Of a stretch of 53,210 bases of DNA, positions 32,735 through 45,518 are shown one piece after another. The DNA is taken from the NCBI GenBank assembly GCA_002102555.1, contig MCFL01000170.1:1-53210 (forward strand), read 5' to 3'. The notes below the pieces were generated by a model. That model searched no databases, was not told the DNA's origin, and saw nothing but the letters and a program-made list of their open reading frames with translations. Positions within the stretch are counted from its first letter, which is position 1; each line of letters begins with the position of its first letter. A program made the translations under genes and the position numbers. This stretch comes from Catenaria anguillulae PL171. Its lineage: Eukaryota; Blastocladiomycota; Blastocladiomycetes; Blastocladiales; Catenariaceae.

Positions 32735-33719
32735 ATGCCGCCCCACGACCCGTCTTCGTCCGTCAACGGCCCCGACCCGATTGTCAACTCGCACGACTCG
32801 TCCTTTGGTTCGACAGCGGGCGACGACCTGCTCACGCAGGCCGACCTTGGTCCAAATCCATTTTGGGACACGGTGCTCCTCGTGCAGCCACCCACCTCGG
32901 TCACAACCACGCCTGTGCCTCAGCAGCGGCAGTGGCGCACGAATCGCTTGCCAGCAGGAGGATGCATTTGGGCGTTTGCCGCGGTCCTGGCTCCACTCTT
33001 GGTGGGCACAGATTCCAAGTTAATTCAGCGTACAAGTTCGGCCGCATCCCCACAACTCACGACCATGGATCATCGAACGACAACATCGTCTACCAGGCGC
33101 TCATTCACCTTGGCCATCCTGCCCACCGCAGTGATGGCCGACACACTCTGCACCGCTGCCGCCAATCATGCCTTGATGCGCACCAACGCCGCGGACGCGA
33201 CAAAATCGGGCACATCCGCCAACTCGCCCACGTTTGACGCCACTGCCCCCACACCAACCATTCCGGCTTCGCACACATCAATCGACTCCCCCAACCTCTA
33301 CACCCAACACCCAAACCATTGCGCTGTCTCTTGACCTTGCACACTTCGTCATCCTCTTTGACATGCTCGCGGCCCTTCATGCGTGGGCCAACCAAGATGC
33401 GTCCGCTGTTGCGGCGTCTATGGCCATCCTCCTGGTACACCCATGCTGGGCCATCATGACCAACAGCGACGCTGCCGCCAACGACAACAAGTGCCACTTC
33501 GTGTCGCTGGACGGCTCACGAACGAACGACTGGTCAACGATCAAGTCCTCGAATCAGGATCGGATCGTCGTTTTTTCTTTTTCTTTTTTCTTTCCATCTT
33601 GTTCTCCTTGTGTTTCTGTTTGCGTGTTGACCAGGTGCCTGCCACTGACCGCCTTTTTTCCTGCTCTGATTCGGCTTGGTTTGGCTGATAGCCGGGGTCA
33701 ATACTTTGTTTTGTGTTAG
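32735..33719 (+). CDS. Unrecognised membrane protein, exon structure unresolved
   Basis: From an ATG at 32735 (MPPHDPSSSVNGPDP) an open frame runs 199 codons to 33334. A soluble N-terminus is followed by two hydrophobic stretches (CIWAFAAVLAPLLVG and FTLAILPTAVMADTLC). In another frame from about 33280 to 33719 further hydrophobic segments occur (LDLAHFVILFDMLAALHAW, AASMAILLVHPCWAIM). The two parts probably form one multi-pass protein joined by an intron or split by a one-base error between about 33240 and 33330, but I could not fix the junction. No family was recognised. The 3' end is also uncertain. Confidence 0.35.
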
Positions 33720-34341
33720 TACATAAATCCATGTTGTCAAGTACCAATCAAAAAGTCACACGCGTTGCCGGCCATTCAACTCAAGAGGGCGGTTTTCGTC
33801 GTAAACAGGATGTTGATGATCTGCAGTAGAGATTGAAAGAATCGGAGGCCCCAACCTCCCTGCATTTGGCGTTCGGCTGGGCATTCGGCGAGCTTCCATT
33901 TCGCTTCTACGTCTTCAGGGTCGGCACCCTGGCATGGCCGAGCGACCGAGCAGACGCCGCGCGGTGAGGTCAAAGTCGCTGGTAGCGGCAGCAGCAGCTG
34001 GTCAGCGGCAGCATGCCCGTGCATTATGAGTGCCAACATGGTTTAGTCTTCATGGCACGGGCGATGCTGCGACGGGCAACGTCGTGTGCGAGACAAGACA
34101 AGACAGAATGGATGAATGAATATCATGCATATGATGATGGAGGGAATGAACGCCGCGATATTGAGCATTCCAAGCATTACCACTGTCTGCAATACCGCCT
34201 ACAATCGCTGCGCTATCACCATTTGTATCGATACCATCGCTCGAGTGCCGCCAACACGCCGCCCCAGCGCCACTCTGCCTTCCGCGTTCAACTTCTCCTC
34301 TCGCTGATTGTCTGACTCGATTACCTCTCTCGACAAGCACT
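33720..34341. other. Intergenic region upstream of USP7
   Basis: About 620 bp. No convincing gene is seen. It ends in the 5' untranslated region of the USP7-like gene, which is CT-rich just before the ATG. Confidence 0.4.
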
Positions 34342-37300
34342 ATGGCCGGCATCACCCCTCCGTCGCCGCAGGGCTCGCCCGGCAAGACCCCCACACCCGC
34401 GGATCTTCCCTCGTACGAGGAGGCCACCACCGTTCAAAATCAGCAGCAAATGGCGCTGGTGCCCGTTGCCGGCACCAACCCGCAAGAACGGGTCCGCACG
34501 GCCACCCAGGACTCGATCGCGTCCACAGGCTCTGGTATTTTGACTGCACATTTCCTCTCATGCTCTTGCGCCTTGCACTCGCCTAAGTCCACTCCACATT
34601 GAACAGATGCCGACGTTCAAGCCATCCCAACCACCGCGTCCGCCAAGATCGCCAGACTGTTTCAAGACCACGGCCGGGACTTCACAGCCGAGGACCAGGC
34701 CGAGATCCGGTGGACCATTGACTCGCTGGCCGACCTGCGCACCCAGGACAAAGTGCTTTCGCCGCCCGTCAAGTGCTTTGGCCGCGAGTGGCGCATCTTG
34801 CTGTTCCCCAACGGCAATGGCAGAAGCATGTCCATGTCCATGTATTTGCAGCTCGATTGGCCCGATAAGAAGGATGACGAGGCCGTGCCTGCGGATTTCG
34901 TGCTTGGCATTATTAATCCCGAGGATGAGAGTATCTCGCATTTCCAATGTACGATTCGTTTACCTGACTGGCTGGTCCTCGCGCAGGTTGTCATTTCATG
35001 TTTACTCACAAGTTTCATTTTTCCGTCGTAGACTCGTCGCATCGCTTTGGCGAAGTCGAAATGGACTGGGGCTTTTCCGCCTTCCTGCCCTTGCAGGAGT
35101 TGCCCAAATTCTGCCAACGCACACCGGTCCCAACGACCACATCCTCACAGGACACAGCGGCTACCACATCCCCCACGGATGCTGCCGCCACCACTCCTCC
35201 CCCCACCAACGCCACAGCTACGACTGATCCGGCGTCCCCACCCACCGCCGCACTGCCCACGACCGCCGATGTGATCACGCCACGTACCTCGTCGGCCACA
35301 GCCACCCCGATCGCCGCCCAGCACGGGTTTGCGCAAAAGACCACACTCGTTGCGCACGTGCGCGCCCTGTACGACGAAACAGGCGTTCTGTTCCACTCGT
35401 TCAAGGACTACAACTCGAAGCGCGTCACAGGCTACGTGGGCCTGAAAAACCAAGGCGCTACCTGCTACATGAACTCGATCCTGCAGTCCTTGTTTTGCAC
35501 AAACTACTTTCGCAAGGCCGTGTACCAAATCCCGCCGCCATCGACATCGGCCGCGGCCGTTGGTGGGTCCGAGGCAGGGTCCACCATGGACATGCTCTCC
35601 AACTCGCAGCCAGGATCCGCACTCGAGTCTTCCTCGTCGACGTCTAACGGCAATCCGCAGCGGTCAGTCACGCGCGCGCTGCAGCGGCTGTTTTATTTCA
35701 TGCAAACGGCGTCGGATGCCGTTGAAACCAACGAGCTGACAAAGTCGTTTGGGTGGAACACGGTGGATGCATTTGCGCAGCACGATGTACAAGAGTTTTT
35801 GCGCGTGTTGAGCGACAACTTGGAGGAAAAGATGAAGGGGACGCCTGCCGATGGCATGATCCAGTGGCTGTTTGTGGGCAAGATGAAGAGTTATATCAAG
35901 TGCGTCAATGTCGAGTACGAGAGTGCCCGTGTGGAAGACTTTTATGACGTGCAGTTGAATGTCAAGGGTACGCTCGCTCGTTTTTCTCTTCCTTTTTCTT
36001 GGGTCTGCCTCGTTTTCATTGACGGACTTGTGATGTTTAGGCATGAAGTCGGTCACCGACTCGTTCCACGACTACATCCAAGTCGAGATGCTTGAGGGCG
36101 ACAACAAGTACATGGCCGAAGGCCACGGCCTGCAAGATGCGAAAAAGGGTGTGGTCTTTACGCAATTCCCGCCCGTGCTGCACTTGCAGCTCAAGCGGTT
36201 CGAGTACGACTTTATGCGCGACGCCATGGTCAAGATCAACGACCGGTACGAGTTCCCGCTCGAGCTCGACCTGGACGAGTTCTTGATGCCCGAGGCCGGG
36301 GCGGCCGCCACCGACCCTGCCGTGCCCGTCAAGCAAAAGTACCACTTGCACGGCGTGCTCGTGCACTCTGGATCCGTGGACGCGGGCCACTATTGTGCAT
36401 TCATTCGCCCGTCGCGCGCAAACAAGTGGTTCAAATTTGACGACGACAAGGTCGTGCCCGTGACGGTCAAGGAGGTGACCGAGGACAATTACGGCGGCGA
36501 GTATCCGGCACGTCCCGGGGCGCGTGGGCCAGGCGCCATGGGCCCCATGTCGCGCACCATGATTCACAAGCGCTTCACCAATGCCTACATGCTCGTGTAC
36601 ATTCGCGAGGCAGATTACGACAAGGTGCTTTGCGATGTGACCGAGGACGACGTGCCTAGGGTAATTCGCGATCAGCTTGAGCAGGAGCGGCTCGAGCGCG
36701 AAGCAAAGGAACGTGAGCTCAGGGAGCGCGAGTTTATGCTGACGGTGCGCATCATTGACGATGCAACCATCAAGGCCCATGGCGAGTTTGACTTGTGGAA
36801 TTTCTCGCCGTCGTCGACCGAGTGGCAAAAGCGTCTCGACAAGAACGAGACAAAGTGGAGCGACGTGCACGCCATGTATGCGCGCGAGCATTTGGGCGGC
36901 AAGCCCCTGGACCAGGTCCGGTTCTGGTTGTTGACCAATCGCGAAAACAAGTCGTTGCGCCCCGATTCCGAAAACCTGTTGAGTCCCGAGGACGGCGAGT
37001 TGTCGTTGAAGGACTTGCGCGCACGCAACGCAAACAGCGGCAGTCCGTATGAGCTGCTCGTGTATTGCGAGGTGCCGACTATTCCTTGGGGTGGCGTCGA
37101 TGGCACGCAATTGTTCCCGCCAAGTGGGCCTGCACTCGCAAAGGCCGGGCTCAAGGCTGGCACGGCGCTCTTGTTTGTCAAGGTCTTTGATGTGGCCACG
37201 CAGACCATGCGCATTGTTGGTCACATGCATGTGGATCGGAATGCCGTCATCAAGGATTCGTTGCCGACCGTGTGCACCCTCGCTGGGTTGCCCGTTGGCA

Positions 37301-38760
37301 CAAAGTTGAGGGTGTTTGAGGAGGTGCATCAGACCATGCAGCAGCCCATGAACGTCAAGAGCACGTGGAAGGCCGAGGAGGTGGTTGATGGAGACATCAT
37401 TGCCGTGCAGGTGGATACGCCCGCGGCCGAGGCAGGCCTCAGCGAGACGTCTGCTGCCGCCGTGCCCACGTCACCCAAGACGTCCAACCATCACCTTTCC
37501 GCCACCGACGCGACTGCGCCAGTCACCGCAGGAGTAAACCCGTCGGTCCCCGTTGCGGGCCATCTTCGCACCGTGCTCGACTACTACGAGTTCCTCATCA
37601 ACCGCATGGACGTTGTCTTCAAACCGAAGCCGCCAGGTCGTGACAACCACTCGGTCGCATCTCCCGTGTCCGTGACGGCACCCACGCTACCGCCCGAGCT
37701 GCGTCTCACGCTGTCCAAGAAGATGACGTACGATGAGGTTTCTGCGCGTGTTGCTCGCGAGCTCGGCCTCGACGACCCATTCAAGGTCCGGTTCACGTCC
37801 ACCTACTACAACGACGTGCCCAAGGCCGTGCTCCGCCGCGTCCCAAACATGCTACTTGCCGACATGGTCGGCACACTGCCCATGACGGGCTTTTACCGCA
37901 CGCAGCAGCAGCAGACAATGGCGGCGGGTGCGCCGCCCGCGGGCACTCTGCTGTACGAGATCTTGCCCATGTCGCTTGTGGAAATGGAGCAAAAGCGCCA
38001 GCTCAAGGTGACGTGCGTGTTGCCCGCCAAGCACGACGAGCACCTTGATGTCATGATTGCCAAAACCGCCACCATGAAGCAGCTCGCCCAGCACGTGGCC
38101 GAAAAGCTGGCAGGCAGCATTGGCGGTGCGTCCATCAACCCCGACGCTGTACGCATCAACGACGTCATGGGCTCGCGCTTGCACCGCGAGTTTGACGGCA
38201 AGGAGCCGCTGTCCATGCTCCCCGAATACGTCCAGCTCGTGGCGCAAATCATGCCCAGTGTGCCTGCGGGCGCAAGCGTGGTCCATCACATGCCCGTAGT
38301 GCACATGAACAAGCTGCCCACGCAATTGCATGGCACACCGTTCAGATTCCCTGTGGTCAAGGGCGAAAAGGTCGCGGCGATGCGCGCAAGGTTGCAACAG
38401 TACCTCGGGTGGTCTGACAAGGAGATGGGCAAAGTCACGCCGCTCAAGGTCGTGGCCGTGGGTGCCATGGAAGAGGTCAGGGAGTTGGCCGACGACGAGT
38501 GTGTGGCCGACTTGATTGTGGTCAAGCCCGCCGTGCCTATTGTGAGTGTGCCGATTGTGGATCCCGCCGGGGCCGAGGACCAAAAAGCAGATGAGAATGC
38601 ACAGGAGAAGCAGTCGCCCAAGCCCAAGCCGTCGCCTGTGGGAGCAAGTGATGATAAGCCCTTGATTCACACGCATTTGCTGCTTGCGCTGGATCATCCT
38701 GTGCGCCGGCCAAGTCGGTTTGTGTCCGGGTTGGAGCGGGCTGTCAAGATTTTCAATTAG
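34342..38760 (+). CDS. USP7: USP7/Ubp15-type ubiquitin C-terminal hydrolase
   Basis: A cysteine protease that removes ubiquitin from proteins, active in nucleus and cytosol. Exons 34342-34534, 34607-34948, 35032-35967 and 36041-38760 (all phase 1) encode 1,396 aa (human USP7 1,102). Order: a Ser/Pro N-terminus; a MATH/TRAF domain (CFGREWRILLFPNG to DWGFSAFLPLQEL); a Thr/Pro/Ala spacer about 80 residues long; the catalytic domain with Cys323 (GLKNQGATCYMNSILQSL), His607 (VDAGHYCAF) and Asp624 (NKWFKFDDD); then a helical ERLEREAKEREL linker and the C-terminal ubiquitin-like array (FWLLTNRENKSLRP, LLFVKVFDV). The 17-residue His-Asp spacing equals that of human His464/Asp481. All catalytic residues are present, so it should be active. 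Confidence 0.96.
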
Positions 38761-39016
38761 GATGAGCATGTGGATTTGTGAGGTTTATTGACTCTCTGTT
38801 CTTTTCGGTTATTCTTTGTTCGGATTTCTTTATTCATTTTCACAAGAACGTGTGCATGTCGCAGTCTCGGTGTCTTTTTCAATCTGTTTATTCTGAAAAT
38901 GCACCATTGTACTACTGATTCTGGCGCAGGATTGGTGACTGACTGACGATGGCTAATCAAAAATTGTGCTGCAATCAAGTATACGGCGACGACGGCCGAG
39001 ACATCGAAACATGCTG
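38761..39016. other. Convergent spacer between USP7 and the SNF2-like gene
   Basis: 256 bp of A/T-rich 3' flanks. An open frame from the minus-strand gene runs through it unspliced, but a spliced terminal exon ending at 39017 fits the family better, so I leave this stretch non-coding. Confidence 0.5.
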
Positions 39017-42000
39017 TCAAACGCTCTTCTTGAAGCCTGCGGGAACCTTGTCCGAAGCGAGCTCCGCCTCCCTTGTCTGTGGAATGACGAATCGAGCGAG
39101 CTTGACCACACCATTTGCTTTTCCAGCTGCAAATGGACAACAAAATGGCCGTCATTCGCCATTCACGGAAACGGAAACGGCATGAGGCAAAGAAGAACGC
39201 ACCCCGAACCACGGATCGCAAGCAGACCGTCTCTTGAGCACTCCACTGAGCCATGTCTTTGCTCTCCTGCTCCGCGAGCTTTTCCGGTGCAAGAATGGTG
39301 TACAATGGGTACCGACCGGTTGCCCAGTCCGGCTTGACATCGCCAAGGAACGGGTCCTCGCTTGGCCCAGCGTACGGGTGGATGAAAAGCACATGTGTCG
39401 CCTCGTCAAGGTTGATGCCCTCGTGGCACTTTGAAAACGGCATGATGAGCACACTCGCCAATGGGTCGGACTTGAAGGCACGAATGGGCGGGTATTCCGA
39501 AGCACTGCTGCTGCCGAGAACGAGATGGGCGGGAATGTTGACAATGTGGAGCGCAAGGCCGAGCAAATGCTGTTGGGACTGGTACTCGGTGAAGGCGACA
39601 AACTTGGCCGTTGGATTGGATTTGAGCTCCTTGTGGATGTACTGGACAACGGCCTGAATCTTGGCACCAAACACTCGAGTGAACACTGATGCTCCCGTCC
39701 CCTCCACACCCCGGTGCTTGCCGCCAAGCATAGCGCTTACGACAGCCTCCTCGTCCACAGCCACGGGTCCACCGCCGTTGGCCCCGCTCTGCTCTTGGGC
39801 CAAGCAAAACTTGGTAACCGAATCGAAGCATCCACGCTCAACCAACAACGATTCCCATGCGCCCTCGACTTGGTGACGGTCCTCGGGAGAGTATGCGAGG
39901 TACAGCGGCGTCCGCATTGCCTGAGCAAAGCGGGAGCATTCCTCGCAGTCGACCAAATGATCTTGCATACACTCGCCACAGCCATCTGTGCCGCATCCAA
40001 ACAAGAGCCACTTGATGACGCCACTTTGCTCCACGTCGCAGCAAGCAGGCGTAAATGTGAACGCCCATGGGTCATCGTCGACGTCGCCGGCCTGCATGTC
40101 AAAGGACTCGGCAAACTTGGCAGGCAAATCTGGATCCAGCAAATGATCCAAGGCCGCAACAGAACGACGGTACTTGTCGTTTGCATGCCAAACACGCGCC
40201 GACGCCGCTTCCCGAAGCAGCGCCTTGTCACACTCTTCCATCCCACGGTACCGGTACGCATCGGCCTCGTCGGTTGCGCGCGTGTACGATGCATGCAGCG
40301 TGTGCATCCACTCGGAATCCTCGGATTGGTCGTCATACTCGTCGGGCAGTGTGTACCCAAGGGATACAATTTCAAACGGCGTCAATCCACGCGCAAGGTA
40401 AAAGTCGAAAATGTGCTTGTCGGGTTGGTAGTATACCCAGCCCACCATCTGTCGAACCCGCTCGACGTTACCCCGCAGCACGCGCTTGGCCTGCAAATGA
40501 TACTCGGCATTATCAATGTACCCGACCCCCGCAACTGTGGACTCTCGTATTTGCTCAACCTGTTGCTCGACCGACAATCCCACAACCTTGCGAATTTGCT
40601 CGCGGACATGCTTGTTGAACTGCAGCGGACTCAATTGGTCCCACCACCAAGCCTTGTTTGCCCACACGAGGTCGTACATGTCCCACCCGTCACCGTCCGA
40701 GTAGCAAACTCGGCGCAAATCCTGGTCACGTGGTCCGAGCCAATCGTCAAATAACGTCCAGCCACGATTGGACCGAAATGCGGCCAAATGATTCCATGCT
40801 TCCCACGCCAGCAACGACGACTCCCTTGTCAACTTGCGAATCGCCTTGGAATCGAGCACGGCGGCCTCATCGCCGAGCAACATACTGTTGTAAAAAGTGG
40901 GCGACAAGAGGCGAACGCAGCCCGCGAACGGTACGTGGTGGTGCTGAATGATGTGGACGGAGGTGGAAAGCGAGTCGCGGGCGATAAAGTTGGCGGCCGT
41001 GGTACGTGCGCATTCGAGCAATGACAAGTGAACTGGGACCGTTTCGATGGCGAGCTTCGGAGCCTTTGACGTGAGATTGGCGATTGGAACGCTCGCTCGG
41101 ACGACAACTTGTTGAAGCAGTTCCTTGCGAGCGGCGATGGAGAGATCTTGCGGCGGCGAATCAAATGGACAGATTGAGAGCTCGGAGTACAGCTCGCTAA
41201 TTGTCGCCGGTTTGTCGGCGGGCGAGATTGTGATGGTCGAGGAAGCCACAAGCTCGCGCAACGGCGTCAAGGAGAACTTGCTGCGTTTGCGGTCATCCGG
41301 TGATAAGTTGAGTAGGTCCTTGAATTGCGTAGAACGTGAAACGCCGTCAAACACGAGCCGATGCCAGTGCACAAGATGCAACAGGACAGGCAGGTCGATG
41401 TCGGTCTCCTCGTCGCCTGCCAATCGCTCGAGCATTTCTCTGGTTGATGCACGAATCACGGCGGCGGCCTCGTTGTGCATGACCCATTGATTGGCCGTGG
41501 AGCTCGGGCGCCAGACTTGTTCAAGTTCGACGAATGGACGACGACGTGGAGCCGCCTCGGCTTCAATCCCTTCGACTTCATCGTCGTCCTCGTCCTCATC
41601 CCCGTCCTCGTCCTCATCCCCGTCCTCATCCTCATGGTCCATGCCGTCATCCTCATCCTCACTGCCAAACCCATCTTCATCAAACTCATCCTGATACTCG
41701 TCTCCAATTCTCATGTCAAATTCCTGGCGTATGCGCCGCTCCTCGGCCTGGACCTCGGCATAAGCATACCGCCTTTCACGTGCATCGGCCCACGCATAGC
41801 CAAACAAATACCTCGCATCTGGATCCCTCGACATCAGCGCATGGTCGTACGCGACAAACATGAACTTGTCCGAAGCAATAACCACGTCGGCCGCACGCAC
41901 ATCGCTCCACGACAGCGCCTTGTAATCGGCTAGCTTATCCAACACAATGACCGAGCCTGGCGCTGGAAACAAGTGACGCCGAGCCTCAAGCTCCCATTGC

Positions 42001-43998
42001 GCGAGTTTGGGGCGGGTGGTCACAATGAGCGTTGCGCGAGAGGGGACGAGCGGGCGCGCGGGTGACGGGAGAGGGCGAGGGTGCTCGAGTTGCCGCGCGG
42101 CAATAAGAGCGAGGATGGGCTGGATGGCAGATCCGTAATCGCGAACGAAGCGCAAAAGAATGTCGGAGCAACGGATGGTCATTGTCTGTGACAGTGGAGG
42201 GAGAGCAGGCACCGAGTCGGCGAGAAACATTTGGCCGCTGAAGATGTCATAGTACAGCCGGTCAATGCGAATTAGGCGATAGTAGGCTTGCGAAACTTGA
42301 TTTGGGTGGACAGTAATTGGCTTGGCTGGCTCTGCGGCCTGCTTGAGCAACTCAAACAACACGTTGACTTGAACTTGGGTCAGATTCAGCTCTCCTTGGA
42401 ACCGTTGCGCTTCCGAGTACAGGGGATGCGTCTCATGCGGCGCCCAGTTGTGCACATAATGGCCGCCCCGAAACTCCTTGTCCACCGGCGACACATCAAG
42501 CCACTTGTTGGCCTCGACGACATCGACAAGCAATTGGCGAATGGCGGAAACGGCGGCTGCGTCCTTGCTGCGGATGACCGCCTCGACAGCGTCCATCTTG
42601 AGGTACAGCGACCACATGTACGTGTACTTTGCGCCTTTTTCTTTGCCTCGATACTTGCAACCGCGCACAGGCCGAACCACAACACGCACGTACGGCATGA
42701 CGGCTGGTTGGATCGAATCCCGGAAAACGCTTGGAGCCGGCAACGCCAGCAACCGCCCAGAGTTGGTGGATGCCGATCCCGCTCGTGCAGACTGCGGCAG
42801 CTTCCACACGGTTTCGATTCCGAGCCGCTTGTTTTGCAACGGAAACGGCACCATGTATCCTTGATTCAACCGCGACAAGCGCTCACCCTTGATACCCTGC
42901 GGCAACACCTCCTGGTTTTGCTCGTGGTACGGATCGGCTTCCTCGAGGGATTTGAACGAGTTGAGAGTGTAATCGTCAAGATGAAGCGGCGAGCTGCTTG
43001 CCGGCAAACGGTATACGACTGGCGTCGTTTTGGGCTTGGTCGGATCGCCTTTTGGATACACATATGTGTTGGAACCTTGGTCAATGACGGCTCGGTCGGC
43101 ATACATGACAGGTTGGCGCTTGCACCCCGAGAGCTCGGCGGCAACGGCTCGTTTGAAGCCCATGTAGCGACCATCGGCGGGATTGATCCATTTGGTCACG
43201 GCAGGCGAGAGCGGAAAGTATCCGTCGGCGGTGACCAGTGAGCTGTATAAATGCACATCTGAGAGATGATAAAGAAGGATTGAGGGGATGAGAAACGAGA
43301 TAATTGAGATCACAGTGCAGCGCGAGAACACGGCCCCATGGACGGCGGACGTACGTACCGTTCGTCGTTGCCGGAATAACACCGTTAGCGACTGCGGCAT
43401 GGAAGTTGCGCATGGTTGGTTGACGCCGGTTGCTGGAGCTCGGTCTCCATCCCTCGTCAACCGCGCTGTACAACTTCTCTGACCCAAGCTTCCCATTCGA
43501 GCCGTCCATACTTGGATCAGCATTCTCCTCCTCACTTACGGAGCCGGTAGACCTATCATCGTCGTCGCCCGAACTATCGTCAGCGTCGTCTCCCTCTTGA
43601 TCCTCGTCATCCAACTCCTCCACGTGCTCGATCCACCATTCCAGGCGATCCACAAGTGCCCGGCGATTTCGCGGCGACTCGTCGGGCGGAATGTAGAAAA
43701 CTTCGTAAGGACTGTCCGGTACGTCCGGAAACGTGGTGTCCAGCCTCAAAACATCGTCCTTGCCCGTGACCCGCTCCTCCCAACCTTGATCAGCTTTGGG
43801 TTCAGCAATGGGCTCGTCAATGGTGTGCGATGCGGCAAAGAATTCTTGCTCAAGGGCTCGGTTCGACTTTTTGCCTCTCGAACCTGCGGTCGAGGTGCGA
43901 GAGCGCTTGGAAGGCGGAAGAGTGGCCGTCGAGGTATCAGGTGCGTCCGAGCTGGCGATTGATGCCTGTGGTGCGTTGGAACGTTTGGTGCGGGCCAT
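39017..43998 (-). CDS. Large SNF2/SHPRH-like protein with degenerate ATPase motifs
   Basis: Exons 43998-43359, 43258-39203 and 39126-39017 (both introns phase 1) give 1,601 aa. Layout: a basic/acidic N-terminus; an N-terminal helicase lobe (ATLIVTTRPKLAQWELEAR, ADVVIAS); an acidic Asp/Glu tract at about 41570-41670; a RING-like cysteine cluster (CGTDGCGEC...CEEC, about 39930-40010); a C-terminal lobe (KFVAFTEYQSQQHLLGLAL, KCHEGINLDEATHVLFIHPY); and RSVVRAGK in motif VI, read across the last intron. The order lobe-RING-lobe is that of SHPRH/Rad5. The Walker A site is RDYGSAIQ instead of an M-GLGKT-Q pattern, the DEAH box is LVFDGVSRS, and the TGTP motif is SLTPL. It is therefore probably not an ATPase. 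Role unknown. Confidence 0.7.
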
Positions 43999-44338
43999 GA
44001 GTATCGCAGTCGTACGTTGATTTCACCAGATAGAAAGCATTGCGCAAAGTTGCAGTATCCATAGCCAATAGCCAATGTCAGGTTTTTCACTTCGGTTCGG
44101 TGCCAAACGACCAACAAAGGACAAAGTGATCACATTGTGTCTTGAGTGTGAGACAGCCATGAATGTGATGTAGGTAAATACGGATAGCTACGGATAGCCG
44201 AATGTACAGACAACGTGACGATATTCATTGGTGAGAACTGATTCACGGCAAGAGAAGTGAAGCAATTACTTACAACTCCTGTATGATCTGTGGTTGGTCA
44301 GAGAAGCAAAACAGGTCTGTCAGACAACAAACTTATTA
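43999..44338. other. Intergenic spacer
   Basis: 340 bp upstream of the SNF2-like gene and downstream of the short DWW-type gene, both on the minus strand. It contains a tandem ACGGATAGCT/ACGGATAGCC pair at about 44179-44199. No gene is seen. Confidence 0.4.
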
Positions 44339-45301
44339 CTACCTTGCATAACGCATCGAGTGAAACGAGATAACCCAGTCCGACCACCATTTCACTACTT
44401 CCTTCCATCGGTCTCCCTTGGCCTGGGTCATAATGTCGCCCAGAGAGAGTGCGTACTTCAAAGTACGCATTTCTTCGGGGCGCTTGTCTTGAAAAGCATC
44501 CATCACGCAAGTGCATCCGAGCTGGCTGGCCGCTTGCATGATGCCGAGCGTGCCATGGTGGTCAACATAGTCCGTGGATTCCAACCAAGCCTCCTCCAGC
44601 TCCTTCTTGAGTCGCGCTTTGCCAAGAACCCTTGCTAAACTCGGGGACAGACCAACGCTGGAAGCAAACCGGTCAATGATGGCAGCTTTCCTGGCGATTA
44701 ACCAAGATGTTGCTGCCGAGACGCCCTCGTACGAGAACTGCCGACTCAGCTCTTCTTCGTCCACGAACTGATCAAGGTAGTCTTCGTCTTCGTCCCACCC
44801 GGGATCCTCGTAATCGTAGTGCAACAGGGCCAGCTCGTTGGTTTTCTCCTCCTTGGTTTGGATGCTCTTGTCAATTGGCAGCCCAGTTTCGATCCACCAA
44901 CGAACGATGTCGACATGCTCGCAAATGGCCGCGATCCAGAAGCATTGGTCGTCCAATTGTTCGGAATGGCCAACTTGGTACAGAAGCCGAAGCCCTTTCA
45001 GGCTACCCACGAGCGCGAGATTGTACGCGCTTGGCTTTATTCCCTCGGCAAGTGCAAACTTGGTAAAGCTGGGTCGTGGAAGGAACACATTGAGGAACGT
45101 GTAAAGGCGGGGAGGCAAGTCCTCTGGTGGCTGCTCGCTGCCATCTACACCATGCCAGCCTGTGCGAAGAAGGAAAAGTCGGACCCGACGGCGCTCTGCT
45201 TCAACGGCTCCTTCAATTTTGACGACGTGGGCGACGATGTCCTCGCACAGCTCGATTGGCAGCTCTGGGGCTGCAGGTGATTGGGAATTGCTTGTATCCA
45301 T
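44339..45301 (-). CDS. Short DWW-family (F-box/ankyrin-like) protein
   Basis: 320 aa from the ATG at 45301 (MDTSNSQSPAAPELP). An F-box-like N-terminal helix (ELPIELCEDIVAHVV) is followed by a SLKGLRLLYQVGHSEQ and EHVDIVRWWIETGLPI block that matches the less regular N-terminal half of the longer family members. It lacks the run of regular LKYT repeats. An acidic insert (YEDPGWDEDEDYLDQF) sits in the middle and it ends KWWSDWVISFHSMRYAR. It may be a truncated or independent short member; no frame break is visible. Confidence 0.6.
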   Translation of the reverse strand: MDTSNSQSPAAPELPIELCEDIVAHVVKIEGAVEAERRRVRLFLLRTGWHGVDGSEQPPEDLPPRLYTFLNVFLPRPSFTKFALAEGIKPSAYNLALVGSLKGLRLLYQVGHSEQLDDQCFWIAAICEHVDIVRWWIETGLPIDKSIQTKEEKTNELALLHYDYEDPGWDEDEDYLDQFVDEEELSRQFSYEGVSAATSWLIARKAAIIDRFASSVGLSPSLARVLGKARLKKELEEAWLESTDYVDHHGTLGIMQAASQLGCTCVMDAFQDKRPEEMRTLKYALSLGDIMTQAKGDRWKEVVKWWSDWVISFHSMRYAR

Positions 45302-45518
45302 TGCATTGAGTGTGGGCAAACATGTAGAAGCGTTCCAAGGAATTGATGATGACGTACGATGGCACCATTGGCAAACAAAGTTTGATTGTCAAGCCGGACA
45401 CGTCCTCAGCACAGCTGCGAGAGCTGAAGTGCGGACACTTGAAGCTGACCCATGATGGTGAAGTGATTACAGTGTCACTTGACGGATATCGACGCAGACA
45501 AGCGCGAGAATCACTTCT

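Noticed and set aside
36037-37329. 430-codon minus-strand frame under USP7
   Set aside because: Antisense to the conserved catalytic and linker exons of USP7. Composition is rich in His, Leu and Val, as expected for the complement of a GC-rich gene, with no domain.
38757-39126. Unspliced C-terminal extension of the SNF2-like protein
   Set aside because: A phase-1 intron at 39127-39202 with good borders leads to a terminal exon that continues the motif VI region (RAGK...RFVIPQTREAEL) and ends at 39017. The unspliced reading is low-complexity and basic.
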